Shown: positions 23,949 through 31,908 of the stretch, piece by piece
How the letters are laid out: each line of letters opens with the position of its first letter
Position numbering within the stretch: the stretch's first letter is position 1
DNA from: JAYZAP01 sp964645285
GTDB lineage: Bacteria; Pseudomonadota; Alphaproteobacteria; JAAXGF01
Assembly (NCBI GenBank): GCA_964645285.1
Contig: CAZYDR010000039.1
Span: 1-32,337 of the forward strand
Direction of reading: 5' to 3'
Length of the DNA: 32,337 bases
Program-made: the position numbers and the translations under genes
The notes under the pieces: model-generated
Database searches by the model: none
Told to the model about the DNA's origin: nothing
The model's input: only the letters and a program-made list of their open reading frames with translations

Positions 23949-25162
23949 TCCTCCACGCCCCCACCGCGACCAGACCTTCGCCGGCCCGGGCGGCGCGGGG
24001 TGTGTTGCGCTTTGTCCATGACGAGCGGGTTCGCGAGATCACCTATCAGGTACTGGCCATCGCTACCGTCGCCTGGGTGATCTATCTCCTGCTGTCGACA
24101 TCGGCGGAAAAGCAGACCGCCCAGGGCATTCTCACCGGCTTCGGCTTCCTTGCCGTCACCGCCGGCTTCGACATGGATTTCACGCTTGTCGACTACGTGC
24201 CCGGCGAAGGTACCTATGGCGACATCTTCATCATCGGCATCCTCAACACCCTGCTGGTCTCGGTTTTTGCCATTGTCGCGAGCACGGTGCTGGCCTTCGT
24301 CATCGGCATCATGCGGCTGTCGTCCAACTGGCTGATATCGAGGGTCGCCCTGGTTTATGTGGAGTTCCTGCGCAACACGCCGCTGCTGATCCAGGTGGTG
24401 TTCTGGTACCTGGGTGTGTTCAACGTGCTGCCCCGAGTGGCCCAAAGTCTTAACGTTTTCGACCTCGATCTGGCCTATCTCAACAATCGCGGCATGTTCG
24501 TGGCGACACCCATATTCGGCGAGCTGTTCTGGGTCACCCTGGCGGCCCTGGCCGGGGCCGTGATCGGCATCGGTCTGTTGTGGCGCCGGGCGGCCCGCCA
24601 TCAGGCCAAAACTGGCCGATACATTCCCGTGTGGTGGCCGTCCGCCGCGATCATCATCGGCCTCCCCGCCCTCACCTTCATGGCCACCGGCCAGCCGCTC
24701 GATTGGGAGCGTCCAGTCCTCGACGGCTACAATTACCGGGGCGGTGTCCATGTGCCGCCGGCCTTCCTCGCCCTGGTGGTATCCCTGTCTCTCTACCAGG
24801 CGGCCCACCTGGCGGAGTCGGTCCGGGCCGGAATTCAATCGGTGCCAAAAGGCTTGTCGGAGGCCGCCCGGTCCATTGGCCTCCACCCCCTGCCCGCCCT
24901 GCGGCTCGTGGTTATTCCCTTGGGCATGCGGGCCATCGTACCGCCGATGATCAGCTCATGGATCAGCGCCGTCAAGAACACCTCCCTGGCCGCCGCTATC
25001 GGCTACTCTGATCTCGTCGCGGTGTTCCAAGGAACGTCGATCAACCAGTCGGGCCACGCGGTCGAAATCGTCGCCATGACCATGGGCTTCTTCATGACCG
25101 TAAGCTTGGTGCTGTCGGCCCTGCTCAACCTCTACAACAAGCGCATGAAGCTCAAGGAGTAG
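23945..25162 (+). CDS. Polar amino-acid ABC transporter permease, AapQ-like
   Basis: Inner-membrane permease of 405 residues, the length of AapQ-type (general L-amino-acid) subunits rather than the 220-residue HisM/GlnP type. Features: FVHDERVREITYQVL just before helix 1, TLLVSVFAI and VEFLRNTPLLIQVVFWY typical of AapQ, and the ABC-interaction EAA loop EAARSIGLHPLPALRLV near residues 309-325. Start: no ATG is near; the TTG overlapping the upstream stop (TTGA) is favoured, with GTG at about 24002 as the alternative. The usual partners AapM, AapP and the binding protein AapJ do not follow; the next gene is convergent one base away. It is therefore a lone permease, or its partners are elsewhere. 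Confidence 0.82.
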   Translation: MILHAPTATRPSPARAARGVLRFVHDERVREITYQVLAIATVAWVIYLLLSTSAEKQTAQGILTGFGFLAVTAGFDMDFTLVDYVPGEGTYGDIFIIGILNTLLVSVFAIVASTVLAFVIGIMRLSSNWLISRVALVYVEFLRNTPLLIQVVFWYLGVFNVLPRVAQSLNVFDLDLAYLNNRGMFVATPIFGELFWVTLAALAGAVIGIGLLWRRAARHQAKTGRYIPVWWPSAAIIIGLPALTFMATGQPLDWERPVLDGYNYRGGVHVPPAFLALVVSLSLYQAAHLAESVRAGIQSVPKGLSEAARSIGLHPLPALRLVVIPLGMRAIVPPMISSWISAVKNTSLAAAIGYSDLVAVFQGTSINQSGHAVEIVAMTMGFFMTVSLVLSALLNLYNKRMKLKE

Positions 25163-25163
25163 C

Positions 25164-26060
25164 TCACTCGCCCATGGTGCGGCCGTTGAGATCGGGCACA
25201 TGGGCCAGGCGATCTTCGGCGAAGAGGATTTCGGAATTGTCCTCCGGCGCGTAGCCGATGATCCGCCGGGCGTTGGCAATGCTCCAAAACGAACGCGTGT
25301 TGTTGGATATCCCGTAGAACCGCTGATGGGGCACGCCGTCGCCGTCGCGGATATCCTCGGCCTCGATGGATTTGATATAGAGCTGGCACAGATCGCGCGG
25401 GCTGATGTAGGCGCCCAGGTCGCGGCGGAACGACACCGGGTTGTCGTTGATATCCTGCCAGCGGATCGGCCGCGGCGCGCCGATGCGGATATGGGCGTTT
25501 TCCACCGGGCGGCCGAACCGCCCCGTGGCAAAAACGAAACCAAGCTGCTCGTAGGCAACCTTGGCCCAGCCATAGAAGTTGTCCGAGGCCGGGTAGCTGT
25601 CGGGCCCGACCATGTCCATGGCGCCGTCATGGAGTTTGGTTTCGTACCAGTCGGCGGCGTGGTTGAAACTGGTCACCACCACCCGCCGGATGTTCTCCTC
25701 CAGCGCCAGCTTGAGCACATGGAATACCATGTCCACGTTGGTGCGCTCGGTGTAGTAACCGTCCGGCGTACCGGCCGGGCGCTGGTCGCCCGGCAACCAT
25801 TGCAGGGGGCCTGAGCTGTCGCGGCCCGGACTCCAGGTGAAGCCGTTGTGGATCACCGCATCGACGCCGACGAAATGCTCGCGGTAGGCGTCGATATCCG
25901 GGTTGGCGAGATCGGCGATAACCACATCGTCAATCACCCCGTGGCCGGCATCGTTGGTGACATCGAGGCATATCAGGTCGTCGCGCTCGCACAGCGCCGG
26001 CAGAAGCTGGCTGGAGATCGTGCCGGCGGCGCGGGTAAGCAGAACCTTGCGTCGGATCAT
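25164..26060 (-). CDS. NAD(P)-binding epimerase/dehydratase-like protein (extended SDR)
   Basis: A 298-residue extended-SDR relative. The N-terminal motif is unusual: LLTRAAGTISSQL in place of the normal TGxxGxxG, so two of the three glycines are changed (Arg10 and Ser16). The catalytic pair is retained as Tyr163 and Lys167 in YGWAK, with Ser131 in VVTSFNH. A GVDAVIHNG segment and FYGISNNTRSFWSI near the end are typical of uronate-dehydrogenase/epimerase-type proteins. Cofactor binding may be weakened or altered. It is coupled to the DUF917 gene by an ATGA overlap (26057-26060). Sugar or sugar-acid dehydrogenase activity is possible; no substrate can be named. Confidence 0.78.
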   Translation of the reverse strand: MIRRKVLLTRAAGTISSQLLPALCERDDLICLDVTNDAGHGVIDDVVIADLANPDIDAYREHFVGVDAVIHNGFTWSPGRDSSGPLQWLPGDQRPAGTPDGYYTERTNVDMVFHVLKLALEENIRRVVVTSFNHAADWYETKLHDGAMDMVGPDSYPASDNFYGWAKVAYEQLGFVFATGRFGRPVENAHIRIGAPRPIRWQDINDNPVSFRRDLGAYISPRDLCQLYIKSIEAEDIRDGDGVPHQRFYGISNNTRSFWSIANARRIIGYAPEDNSEILFAEDRLAHVPDLNGRTMGE

Positions 26061-27151
26061 GATGCACCTTTCCCGTGGAGCGGCGAGTATTCAACGTCGT
26101 AGCCGAAGGCGTGGGGGCCGACCACGGCAAGACCAGCAGGTTCGGTGAGGACCGCGGGCGGTGGCAGGGAGACCACGGTGACGCGCTGGCCATAGCGGAT
26201 GGCGTCGGTGCCGATGGACTCGCCGGATTCGGAATCGAGAATGCAGATCAGGTCGGGTACGGTGACCAACAGTTCGCCGTCGCGGCGGCCGACCAGCCAC
26301 TCGTTCTGGAAATCGACTGTGAAGCGCGAAACGGCATCGCCATCGAGCCCGTCGATGGCGACCTCGCCGCGCAAGAACCCGGCGGTGGTGCGCCGCGCCA
26401 CATCGACGATCTTGCCGCTGAACAGCGCGACGCCACGCTCCGCCGCCAGCACGGCGGCCACCGGATCGGCATGGTCGGCATTGGCCTGGCGCACGGCGCG
26501 ACCGAGATTGATCGCCTGGGTTACGGTGCCGGTTATTCCGTGATCCTTTATGTCGCGGCCCGTGCGGGCGGCGCAGCAGGTGCTGGCCGTGGAGCCCATC
26601 CCGGTACAGATCACCCGGCTGATACGCTCGACCCAGACCGGATCGGCGGTCTCGGTGATAACCACCTCGTTGTCGCGGATGTCGGACATGGTCAGGGGGC
26701 ACATGGGCACACCGTCGATAACGAAGCTCGACATCTGCATTTCCGGGAAGGCGCGGCCCATGGTGTCGGCATCGACGATGGGTAGATCCATCACCCCCGC
26801 CACCATGAGCGGGATGACGCCGTTGGCGCCGCCGATCTCGCCGGACATCACCGCCGTGAACGGACGCCCCATATGGCGCTCCATAGCCCGCACGGAACGG
26901 GCGCAGAATTCCGGCGACTCAAGACGCTCCTGGCTGACCAGCGGCGCGCCCATAAACGCGGCCTCGGCGGCAAGATCGCCGTCATCCAGGTCGAATGGGT
27001 CGACCAGCCGGAATCGGCTGCCCTGGCGCCACAGCTTTTGGACGTTGAGCAACGCAATATAGGGGTCACCGCCACCACCGGTGCCGAGGATACCGCAGCC
27101 GATGGCCAGAGACTCAAGGTCGTCCCAGGTAATTTCGCGGTTCTTTGTCAT
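26057..27151 (-). CDS. DUF917-family protein (S-methylthiohydantoin-desulfurase-like)
   Basis: A 364-residue protein of the DUF917 family. The family hallmark GTGGGGDPY lies at residues 23-31 after a helix (DDLESLAIGCGIL). Other conserved stretches are GEIGGANGVIP, PIVDADTMGRAFPE and GHAFGYD-like HAFGYDVEYSP near the end. One member, from a hydantoin-utilisation context, is described as an S-methylthiohydantoin desulfurase; many lie beside hydantoinases, which are absent here. The ATG at 27149-27151 (MTKNREITW) is chosen because residues before it are not family-like; another ATG is nine bases upstream. First gene of a coupled pair with the epimerase-like protein. The pair probably modifies one small-molecule substrate. 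Confidence 0.75.
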   Translation of the reverse strand: MTKNREITWDDLESLAIGCGILGTGGGGDPYIALLNVQKLWRQGSRFRLVDPFDLDDGDLAAEAAFMGAPLVSQERLESPEFCARSVRAMERHMGRPFTAVMSGEIGGANGVIPLMVAGVMDLPIVDADTMGRAFPEMQMSSFVIDGVPMCPLTMSDIRDNEVVITETADPVWVERISRVICTGMGSTASTCCAARTGRDIKDHGITGTVTQAINLGRAVRQANADHADPVAAVLAAERGVALFSGKIVDVARRTTAGFLRGEVAIDGLDGDAVSRFTVDFQNEWLVGRRDGELLVTVPDLICILDSESGESIGTDAIRYGQRVTVVSLPPPAVLTEPAGLAVVGPHAFGYDVEYSPLHGKGAS

Positions 27152-27192
27152 GACTGTCATCTTGCCCATGGCGGGACCAAAGGCAAGGCCGC

Positions 27193-27708
27193 TCACTCAA
27201 TATCGAAACTATCCAATGACAGTCCAAATTCGTTTAACGCCCGTTCGGCGAACGCCAAGTCGCCATCATCGAAACACTGTTTCCATTTGCCTATTTCGCC
27301 GCCTCGTATATGGGTTTCACCTGCATCAGCCTGATCGCGCCCATGTGTCGAACCGAGTGATTTCTCCAGGTTTCGCAGACTTTCGGCGGTGGATGCATTG
27401 AGCGCCTTCTGGAAGGCCGTCTCCTTTGCCTCGTCATCCACCTTGAAACCCAGAAACCCGAGGATTGCCCGGAAGCTGGCATCGCGATCCCGCACCATCT
27501 GTTCGTAGGGCAGCATGAAGAGGTTATCGCCGCACTGTTGGCGCATGGTGTGAAAGGTGACGTACTGCTTGATGTAGGACCCGATACCAACGCGTCTCAG
27601 GTAATCTCGTTCGTCCACGATTTCGATTTCGGAACCGGCTTGGTCAACGAAACTCCGCGTACTCTCGCGACGGTGGTTGCGGGTATGGCGGAAAAACGAG
27701 ACGTGTAA
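27193..27708 (-). pseudogene. Remnant of a sulfotransferase gene, 5'-truncated
   Basis: The frame reads without a stop from 27708 to TGA at 27193-27195. From a GTG at 27618 it encodes about 141 residues. Its C-terminal features match PAPS-dependent sulfotransferases: FRAILGFLGFKVDDEA, then STAESLRNLE and HIRGGEIGKWKQCF, the latter corresponding to the family's RKGxxGDWK segment. Upstream in frame, VSFFRHTRNHRRE resembles the start of the central domain, but the PAPS 5'-phosphosulfate loop is missing and TAG stops the frame at 27709-27711. It is noticeably less GC-rich than its neighbours. A second frame just upstream (to about 27700) may be further debris. Probably a non-functional fragment, perhaps acquired. 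Confidence 0.6.
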
Positions 27709-27848
27709 AGCCCCCTATCTATGTACCATTTTCTAATAGAGTCTCGGTGAGGTGATCCCAAAGATTTTGATGACGGACAGGTTGGTTCAGTTCGCCGTCG
27801 GGGTATGACGCCTGCGGCTCTGGTTGGCGAGGTGGGAACAGAGCACGC

Positions 27849-27876
27849 TAGACAAGGCGGTGTGGACAGGTACACT
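27849..27876 (+). promoter_or_regulatory. Candidate promoter of the branched-chain-type ABC operon
   Basis: TAGACA (27849-27854) and TACACT (27871-27876) are separated by 16 bases and resemble sigma-70 -35 and -10 elements. A start near 27883 would leave a leader of about 40 bases, ending with GGGAGGGA before the ATG at 27925. The rest of the gap from 27709 shows no gene on the plus strand. Confidence 0.35.
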
Positions 27877-27924
27877 AAAACCCTCAAGTAAATATATCCG
27901 ACCGGAACAGGGAGGGACTTTACC

Positions 27925-29139
27925 ATGCGTAAGTTATTGTCACTGTTGTCCGCGGCCGTTCTGGCCGCGACCATCGGCGTCAGCGGCGCCGCCAAGGCGG
28001 GCGACCACGAAGTGATCATCGGCTTCGCCATTGCCGAAAGCGGCTGGATGAACGCCTACGACGGGCCGCCGTTGATCGGCGCCATGATGGCGATCGACGA
28101 GATCAACGCGGCTGGCGGCCTGCTTGGAAAACAGCTCCGGGCGGTGGTGGCCGATACCAAGACAGACACCGTCCAGGGTGCCAAGGCCGGCGCCGAGGTG
28201 GTTGCCCAGGGCGCCACCTTCATGATCGTCTCGTGTGATTACGACATGGGCGCGCCGGCGGCAACCGTGGCGAACGCTAACAAGATGATCGCCATTTCGT
28301 TCTGCGCCTCGGACGCCAAGATGGGCGTGCAGGGCATCGGTCCCTACGCCTTCACCATGAACATCTATGGCCAGGGCGAAGGCGCGATCGGCGCGGCCTA
28401 TTCGTGGCAGCGTGGCTGGCGCAAGGGTTACGCCCTGCTCGATGCCTCCATCGAATACGACAAGAGCGTCTGCCACGGCTTCCTCGAGCACTGGAAGAAG
28501 ATCGGCGGCGAGATCGTTGGCGTCGACACTTTCATGCAGGACGATGCCTCCATCGCTTCACAGATCACCCGCTACAAGCAGCTTGCCGCCGAGAAGGGCG
28601 AGCCCGACGTGATGATGCTGTGCTCCTACAACCCGGGCGCGGTAAGCGCCATTCGCCAACTTCGCGGCGCCGGCATCAACGTACCTATCCTGGGTGGCGA
28701 TTCCATGGACGGCGACTATTGGGTCGAGGGCATTCCCGGCCTGAGCGACCACTACACCGTCACCTTCGGTTCCATGTACGGCGAGGACCCTCGCCCCGAG
28801 GTGAATGCCTTCTTCGAGCGCTACCGCAAGCAGATCGGCGAGCCCGACAGCTCGTTTCCGCTCAATGGCTACAGCGTCATCGAGGCCCTGAAGATCGCCG
28901 TCGAGAGGGCCGGGTCGTTCGACAACGACGCGGTGCTCGCCGAGCTCAACAAGTTCGACAAGCAACCCCTGTTGTGGGGGGCGACCACGTTCACGCCCGA
29001 CGTTCATATCGACCTGGTGCATCCCATGGCGATCATTCAAATCCAGAATGGCAAGGGAAGCCACGCGGCGACCCTGGCCGTCGAGGACGCGGTGGAGCTA
29101 CAGCTAATCTTTCCCGACTTCACCGCGGACCTTTATTGA
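27925..29139 (+). CDS. Branched-chain-type ABC transporter periplasmic binding protein
   Basis: Family Peripla_BP_6 (LivJ/LivK/UrtA-like) binding protein, 404 residues. The Sec signal peptide MRKLLSLLSAAVLAATIGVSG is predicted to be cleaved after AAKA, near residue 25. The mature protein begins GDHEVIIGFAIAESG. AMMAIDEINAAGGLLGKQLR is the first-lobe hallmark and CSYNPGAVSAIRQLRGAG lies in the second lobe. Ligand is probably an amino acid, amide or other small solute; the two-carbon UrtA-type and LivJ-type cannot be separated by eye. It precedes the permeases by 68 bases with a hairpin between, so it can be produced in excess of them. Confidence 0.9.
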   Translation: MRKLLSLLSAAVLAATIGVSGAAKAGDHEVIIGFAIAESGWMNAYDGPPLIGAMMAIDEINAAGGLLGKQLRAVVADTKTDTVQGAKAGAEVVAQGATFMIVSCDYDMGAPAATVANANKMIAISFCASDAKMGVQGIGPYAFTMNIYGQGEGAIGAAYSWQRGWRKGYALLDASIEYDKSVCHGFLEHWKKIGGEIVGVDTFMQDDASIASQITRYKQLAAEKGEPDVMMLCSYNPGAVSAIRQLRGAGINVPILGGDSMDGDYWVEGIPGLSDHYTVTFGSMYGEDPRPEVNAFFERYRKQIGEPDSSFPLNGYSVIEALKIAVERAGSFDNDAVLAELNKFDKQPLLWGATTFTPDVHIDLVHPMAIIQIQNGKGSHAATLAVEDAVELQLIFPDFTADLY

Positions 29140-29153
29140 CGCGCAGCGGTGCG

Positions 29154-29191
29154 GCGCGACCGCCTAGCAGACGGTCGCGCAGCGTCTTTTT
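29154..29191 (+). terminator. Hairpin between binding protein and LivH, possible attenuator
   Basis: GCGCGACCG (29154-29162) and CGGTCGCGC (29172-29180) form a perfect 9-bp stem around a nine-base loop, and TTTTT (29187-29191) follows six bases later. The gap makes it weaker than a canonical terminator. It could partly end or process transcripts between the abundant binding protein and the permeases. Confidence 0.5.
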
Positions 29192-29207
29192 CGGCGGCTA
29201 GCAGCCG

Positions 29208-30122
29208 ATGACAGCTTTCGTCCAGAACGCGATCGACGCCATCGCGCTCGGCAGCTTGTTCGCGCTCACCGCGCTCGGGATCGGCCTGATCTTCGGCGTC
29301 ATGCGGCTGATCAACTTCGCCCACGGCGATTTCATCATGATTGGCGGTTATGCCCTGATCGTGCCGTCGAGTGCGGTGACCGCCACCATGTTCATCGGGG
29401 CTTGGCCGACGCCGCTCATGGTCGCCGCCATTTGCCTGATCATCGTCATGCTCGCGATCGCCTCCGAGCGGCTCGCCTTTCGCCCGCTGCGCGACGCCCA
29501 ACCCTCCGTGCTGCTGATCACCTCGTTCACCCTCAGTTTCTTCCTCGAGCATCTGGTGATCATGGTCTACGGCGGTCGGCCCAAGGCAGTGAATATCTGG
29601 GAGGGCCTGATGGAGCCCGTGATGATCTCGGGCGTGCGTATCCCCGAGCTGCAGATCATCACCATCGGGGTCACCGTGACGCTGTTGCTGGCCTTGATGG
29701 CTTTCCTGCGCTACACGCCCATGGGCGTGGCGATCAGGGCAGCGTCCGAGGACTTCCGCATGGCCCGGCTGCTCGGCGTGCGGGCCAACCGGGTGATAGC
29801 CGTGGCCTTCGCCATCAGCGGTTTCCTGGCCGCCGTGGTGGCGCTTCTGCTGGTCGCCCAGACCGGCGTACTGTCGTTCCACATGGGCATTCCGCTGGTG
29901 CTGTTCGCCTTCGTCGCCACGGTCGTCGGCGGCATGGGGAGCCTCGCGGGCGCGGTGCTCGGCGGCTTCGTCGTCGGCGTCGCCAGCGTCCTCTTCCAGA
30001 CCGCGCTGCCGATCGAGCTCCGGCCCAACCGCGACGTCTTCGTCTACGGCATGGTTTTGCTGATCCTGCTGCTCAGGCCGAGCGGGCTGGTCAAGGTCAA
30101 GTCGATCGAGGAGAAAGTCTGA
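29208..30122 (+). CDS. livH: Branched-chain-type ABC permease, LivH
   Basis: Inner-membrane permease of 304 residues with about eight hydrophobic segments. LivH hallmarks are the N-terminal LFALTALGIGLIFGVMRLINFAHGDFIMIGGY and MARLLGVRANRVIAVAFAISG near 190-210, the latter the ATPase-contact region. VVGGMGSLAGAVLGGFVVGV is the conserved last loop and helix. No clear ribosome-binding site precedes the ATG. It ends directly against the livM ATG (stop TGA, then ATG), so both are co-translated. Partner ATPases are on the opposite strand, beyond LivM. Confidence 0.92.
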   Translation: MTAFVQNAIDAIALGSLFALTALGIGLIFGVMRLINFAHGDFIMIGGYALIVPSSAVTATMFIGAWPTPLMVAAICLIIVMLAIASERLAFRPLRDAQPSVLLITSFTLSFFLEHLVIMVYGGRPKAVNIWEGLMEPVMISGVRIPELQIITIGVTVTLLLALMAFLRYTPMGVAIRAASEDFRMARLLGVRANRVIAVAFAISGFLAAVVALLLVAQTGVLSFHMGIPLVLFAFVATVVGGMGSLAGAVLGGFVVGVASVLFQTALPIELRPNRDVFVYGMVLLILLLRPSGLVKVKSIEEKV

Positions 30123-31160
30123 ATGGGAGGCCTGCTTCAGCGGTTCTGGACGCCGATCGCGCTGAGCCTGGCGCTGCTTGCCATCGTCGTCGCCGCCTGG
30201 GCCACAAGCGACGGAATCCTGGCCCGCACGGTCACCGATGCCCTGATCCGGGTGGTGCTGGTCGTCGGCCTCTACATCTTCATCGGCAACTCGGGTGTAC
30301 TCTCCTTCGGTCACATCGCCTTCATGCTGATCGGCGCCTATGGCACCGCCTGGCTGACCCTGAGCCCATTCAAGAAGAGCTTCGCCTTGCAGCTTCCTGA
30401 AATCCTGTCAGCGACTCAGTATCCGGTATTCCCCTCGGCGATCGCTGCCTCGCTGCTGGCAGCTGGGGTCGCCTTCGTGGTCGGGATGCCGATCATGCGG
30501 CTCTCGGGGATCGCCGCCAGCATCGCGACCCTTGCGATGCTGGGCATGTTCAAGACCTTCTACACCAACTGGGAGGCCTGGACGATGGGCGCGGCAACCC
30601 TGCCCGGGGTGCCGCTCTATGTGGATATGTGGGTCGGGCTCGGCTGGTCGGTATTCACCCTGCTCGTCGCCTTCGTCTACCAGCAGTCGCGCTACGGCCT
30701 GATGCTCCGGGCCTCGCGCGAGGACGAGTTCGCGGCCCGGGCCGCGGGCATCAACATTCCCTTCCAGCGCCTCATCGCCTTCGTGCTCAGCGCCTTCTTC
30801 GTCGGCCTCGCCGGTGTGCTGCAGGCCCATTTCCTGGGCTCCATCGCGGTGAAGAACTACTGGCTCACCATCACCTTCATCTCCCTCGCCATGCTGATCG
30901 TCGGCGGCCAGCGCAGCCTGACCGGCGCGGTAGTCGGCGTCGTCGTCATCTCGACGGTGGTCGAGCTGCTGTTGAAGGTGGAGAAAGGGTTTAACGTCGG
31001 TGGGTTCGAGATTTCGGCTCCGCCGGGCATCCAGGAACTCGGCATCGCCATCGTCATGCTGATCATCCTGATCTTCCGCCCCGCCGGCATCATGGCCGGG
31101 CGCGAGGTTCCCTCGCCGTTCACGCCGTGGCGCGCCCCTTCGCCGGTCAAAAACCCTTAG
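30123..31160 (+). CDS. livM: Branched-chain-type ABC permease, LivM
   Basis: Second permease subunit, 345 residues and about nine or ten hydrophobic segments. LivM signatures: IGNSGVLSFGHIAFMLIGAYG near 54-74, ASREDEFAARAAGINIPFQRL (about 198-218), the ATPase-contact loop, and FLGSIAVKNYWLTITFISLA. It follows livH with no gap after a GAGGAGAAAG site. Its TAG stop overlaps the TAA of the convergent livF gene (TTAG at 31157-31160). Confidence 0.92.
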   Translation: MGGLLQRFWTPIALSLALLAIVVAAWATSDGILARTVTDALIRVVLVVGLYIFIGNSGVLSFGHIAFMLIGAYGTAWLTLSPFKKSFALQLPEILSATQYPVFPSAIAASLLAAGVAFVVGMPIMRLSGIAASIATLAMLGMFKTFYTNWEAWTMGAATLPGVPLYVDMWVGLGWSVFTLLVAFVYQQSRYGLMLRASREDEFAARAAGINIPFQRLIAFVLSAFFVGLAGVLQAHFLGSIAVKNYWLTITFISLAMLIVGGQRSLTGAVVGVVVISTVVELLLKVEKGFNVGGFEISAPPGIQELGIAIVMLIILIFRPAGIMAGREVPSPFTPWRAPSPVKNP

Positions 31161-31906
31161 AACTGCGTAGCCTCACCGCCCTCTTCGCCGTAGCCGAAAT
31201 AGGCCGCCTCGAGCGCCTCGTCGGTGAGTTCTGCGCTTTTACCGTGCAAGGCGATCTCGCCCGAGCGCAGGACATAGACGCGGTGGGCGTTCTCGAGCGC
31301 CCGGTGGGTACTCTGCTCGACGACCAGCAGGGTGATGCCGGCGTCCCTGAGGCCGTGCAGGATTTCGTATACCTTATCGACGACGATCGGCGCCAGGCCG
31401 AGCGAGGGCTCGTCGAGCAACATTATCTTCGGGCGGGTCATCAGGGCACGGGCGATTACCAGCTGCTGTTGCTCACCGCCCGACAGCTTGCCGCCGGGTG
31501 TCGCCAGGCGCTGGCGAAGAAACGGAAAGCTCGTCATCATCCGCTCGAAGTCGTCCTCGATGCCGTCGCGGTCATCGCGCATCTGACTGCCCAGGCGAAT
31601 GTTCTCCTCGACGCTCAGCCGGGTGAAGACGTGGCGGCCCTCGGGCACCAGCGAGACACCCATGCGGGCGATGTTCTCGGGCGCCTCGTCAACGATCGAG
31701 CGTCCGCCCAGGCGGATTTCACCCGCCGCCGGCGAGAGCGTGCCGGCGATGGTCTGAAGCGTCGTCGACTTGCCGGCGCCATTCGGCCCGACGATGCAGA
31801 CGATCTCGCCCCGATCGACATTGACCGAGACGCCGCGGACCGCCGCGAGCGGGCCGAAGTGGACATGTAATTCATCGATCTCAAGCATGGCGTCGGCCTC
31901 AAGCAT
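31157..31906 (-). CDS. livF: Branched-chain-type ABC ATPase, LivF
   Basis: ATPase subunit of 249 residues. Walker A GPNGAGKST at 40-48, the ABC signature LSGGEQQQ, Walker B IMLLDEPSLGLAP and the H-loop region LLVVEQS are all intact, with LivF-type LVPEGRHVFTRLSVEENI. The ATG at 31904-31906 (MLEADAM) follows the LivG stop by two bases; a second in-frame ATG at 31888 gives MLEIDELHVHFG, also plausible. It is in an operon with LivG and convergent with LivM. Confidence 0.92.
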   Translation of the reverse strand: MLEADAMLEIDELHVHFGPLAAVRGVSVNVDRGEIVCIVGPNGAGKSTTLQTIAGTLSPAAGEIRLGGRSIVDEAPENIARMGVSLVPEGRHVFTRLSVEENIRLGSQMRDDRDGIEDDFERMMTSFPFLRQRLATPGGKLSGGEQQQLVIARALMTRPKIMLLDEPSLGLAPIVVDKVYEILHGLRDAGITLLVVEQSTHRALENAHRVYVLRSGEIALHGKSAELTDEALEAAYFGYGEEGGEATQF

Positions 31907-31908
31907 GG

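Noticed and set aside
27597..28031. Minus-strand open frame of 144 codons overlapping the binding-protein start
   Set aside because: It crosses the promoter and signal peptide of a certain gene, and its sequence is low-quality (Pro/Arg/Ser-rich). Any sulfotransferase debris here is in another frame.
29133..30314. Minus-strand open frame of 393 codons opposite livH
   Set aside because: Extremely rich in Asp, His, Gln and Arg, as expected of the reverse of a membrane protein; no hydrophobic core or motif. LivH on the other strand is certain.
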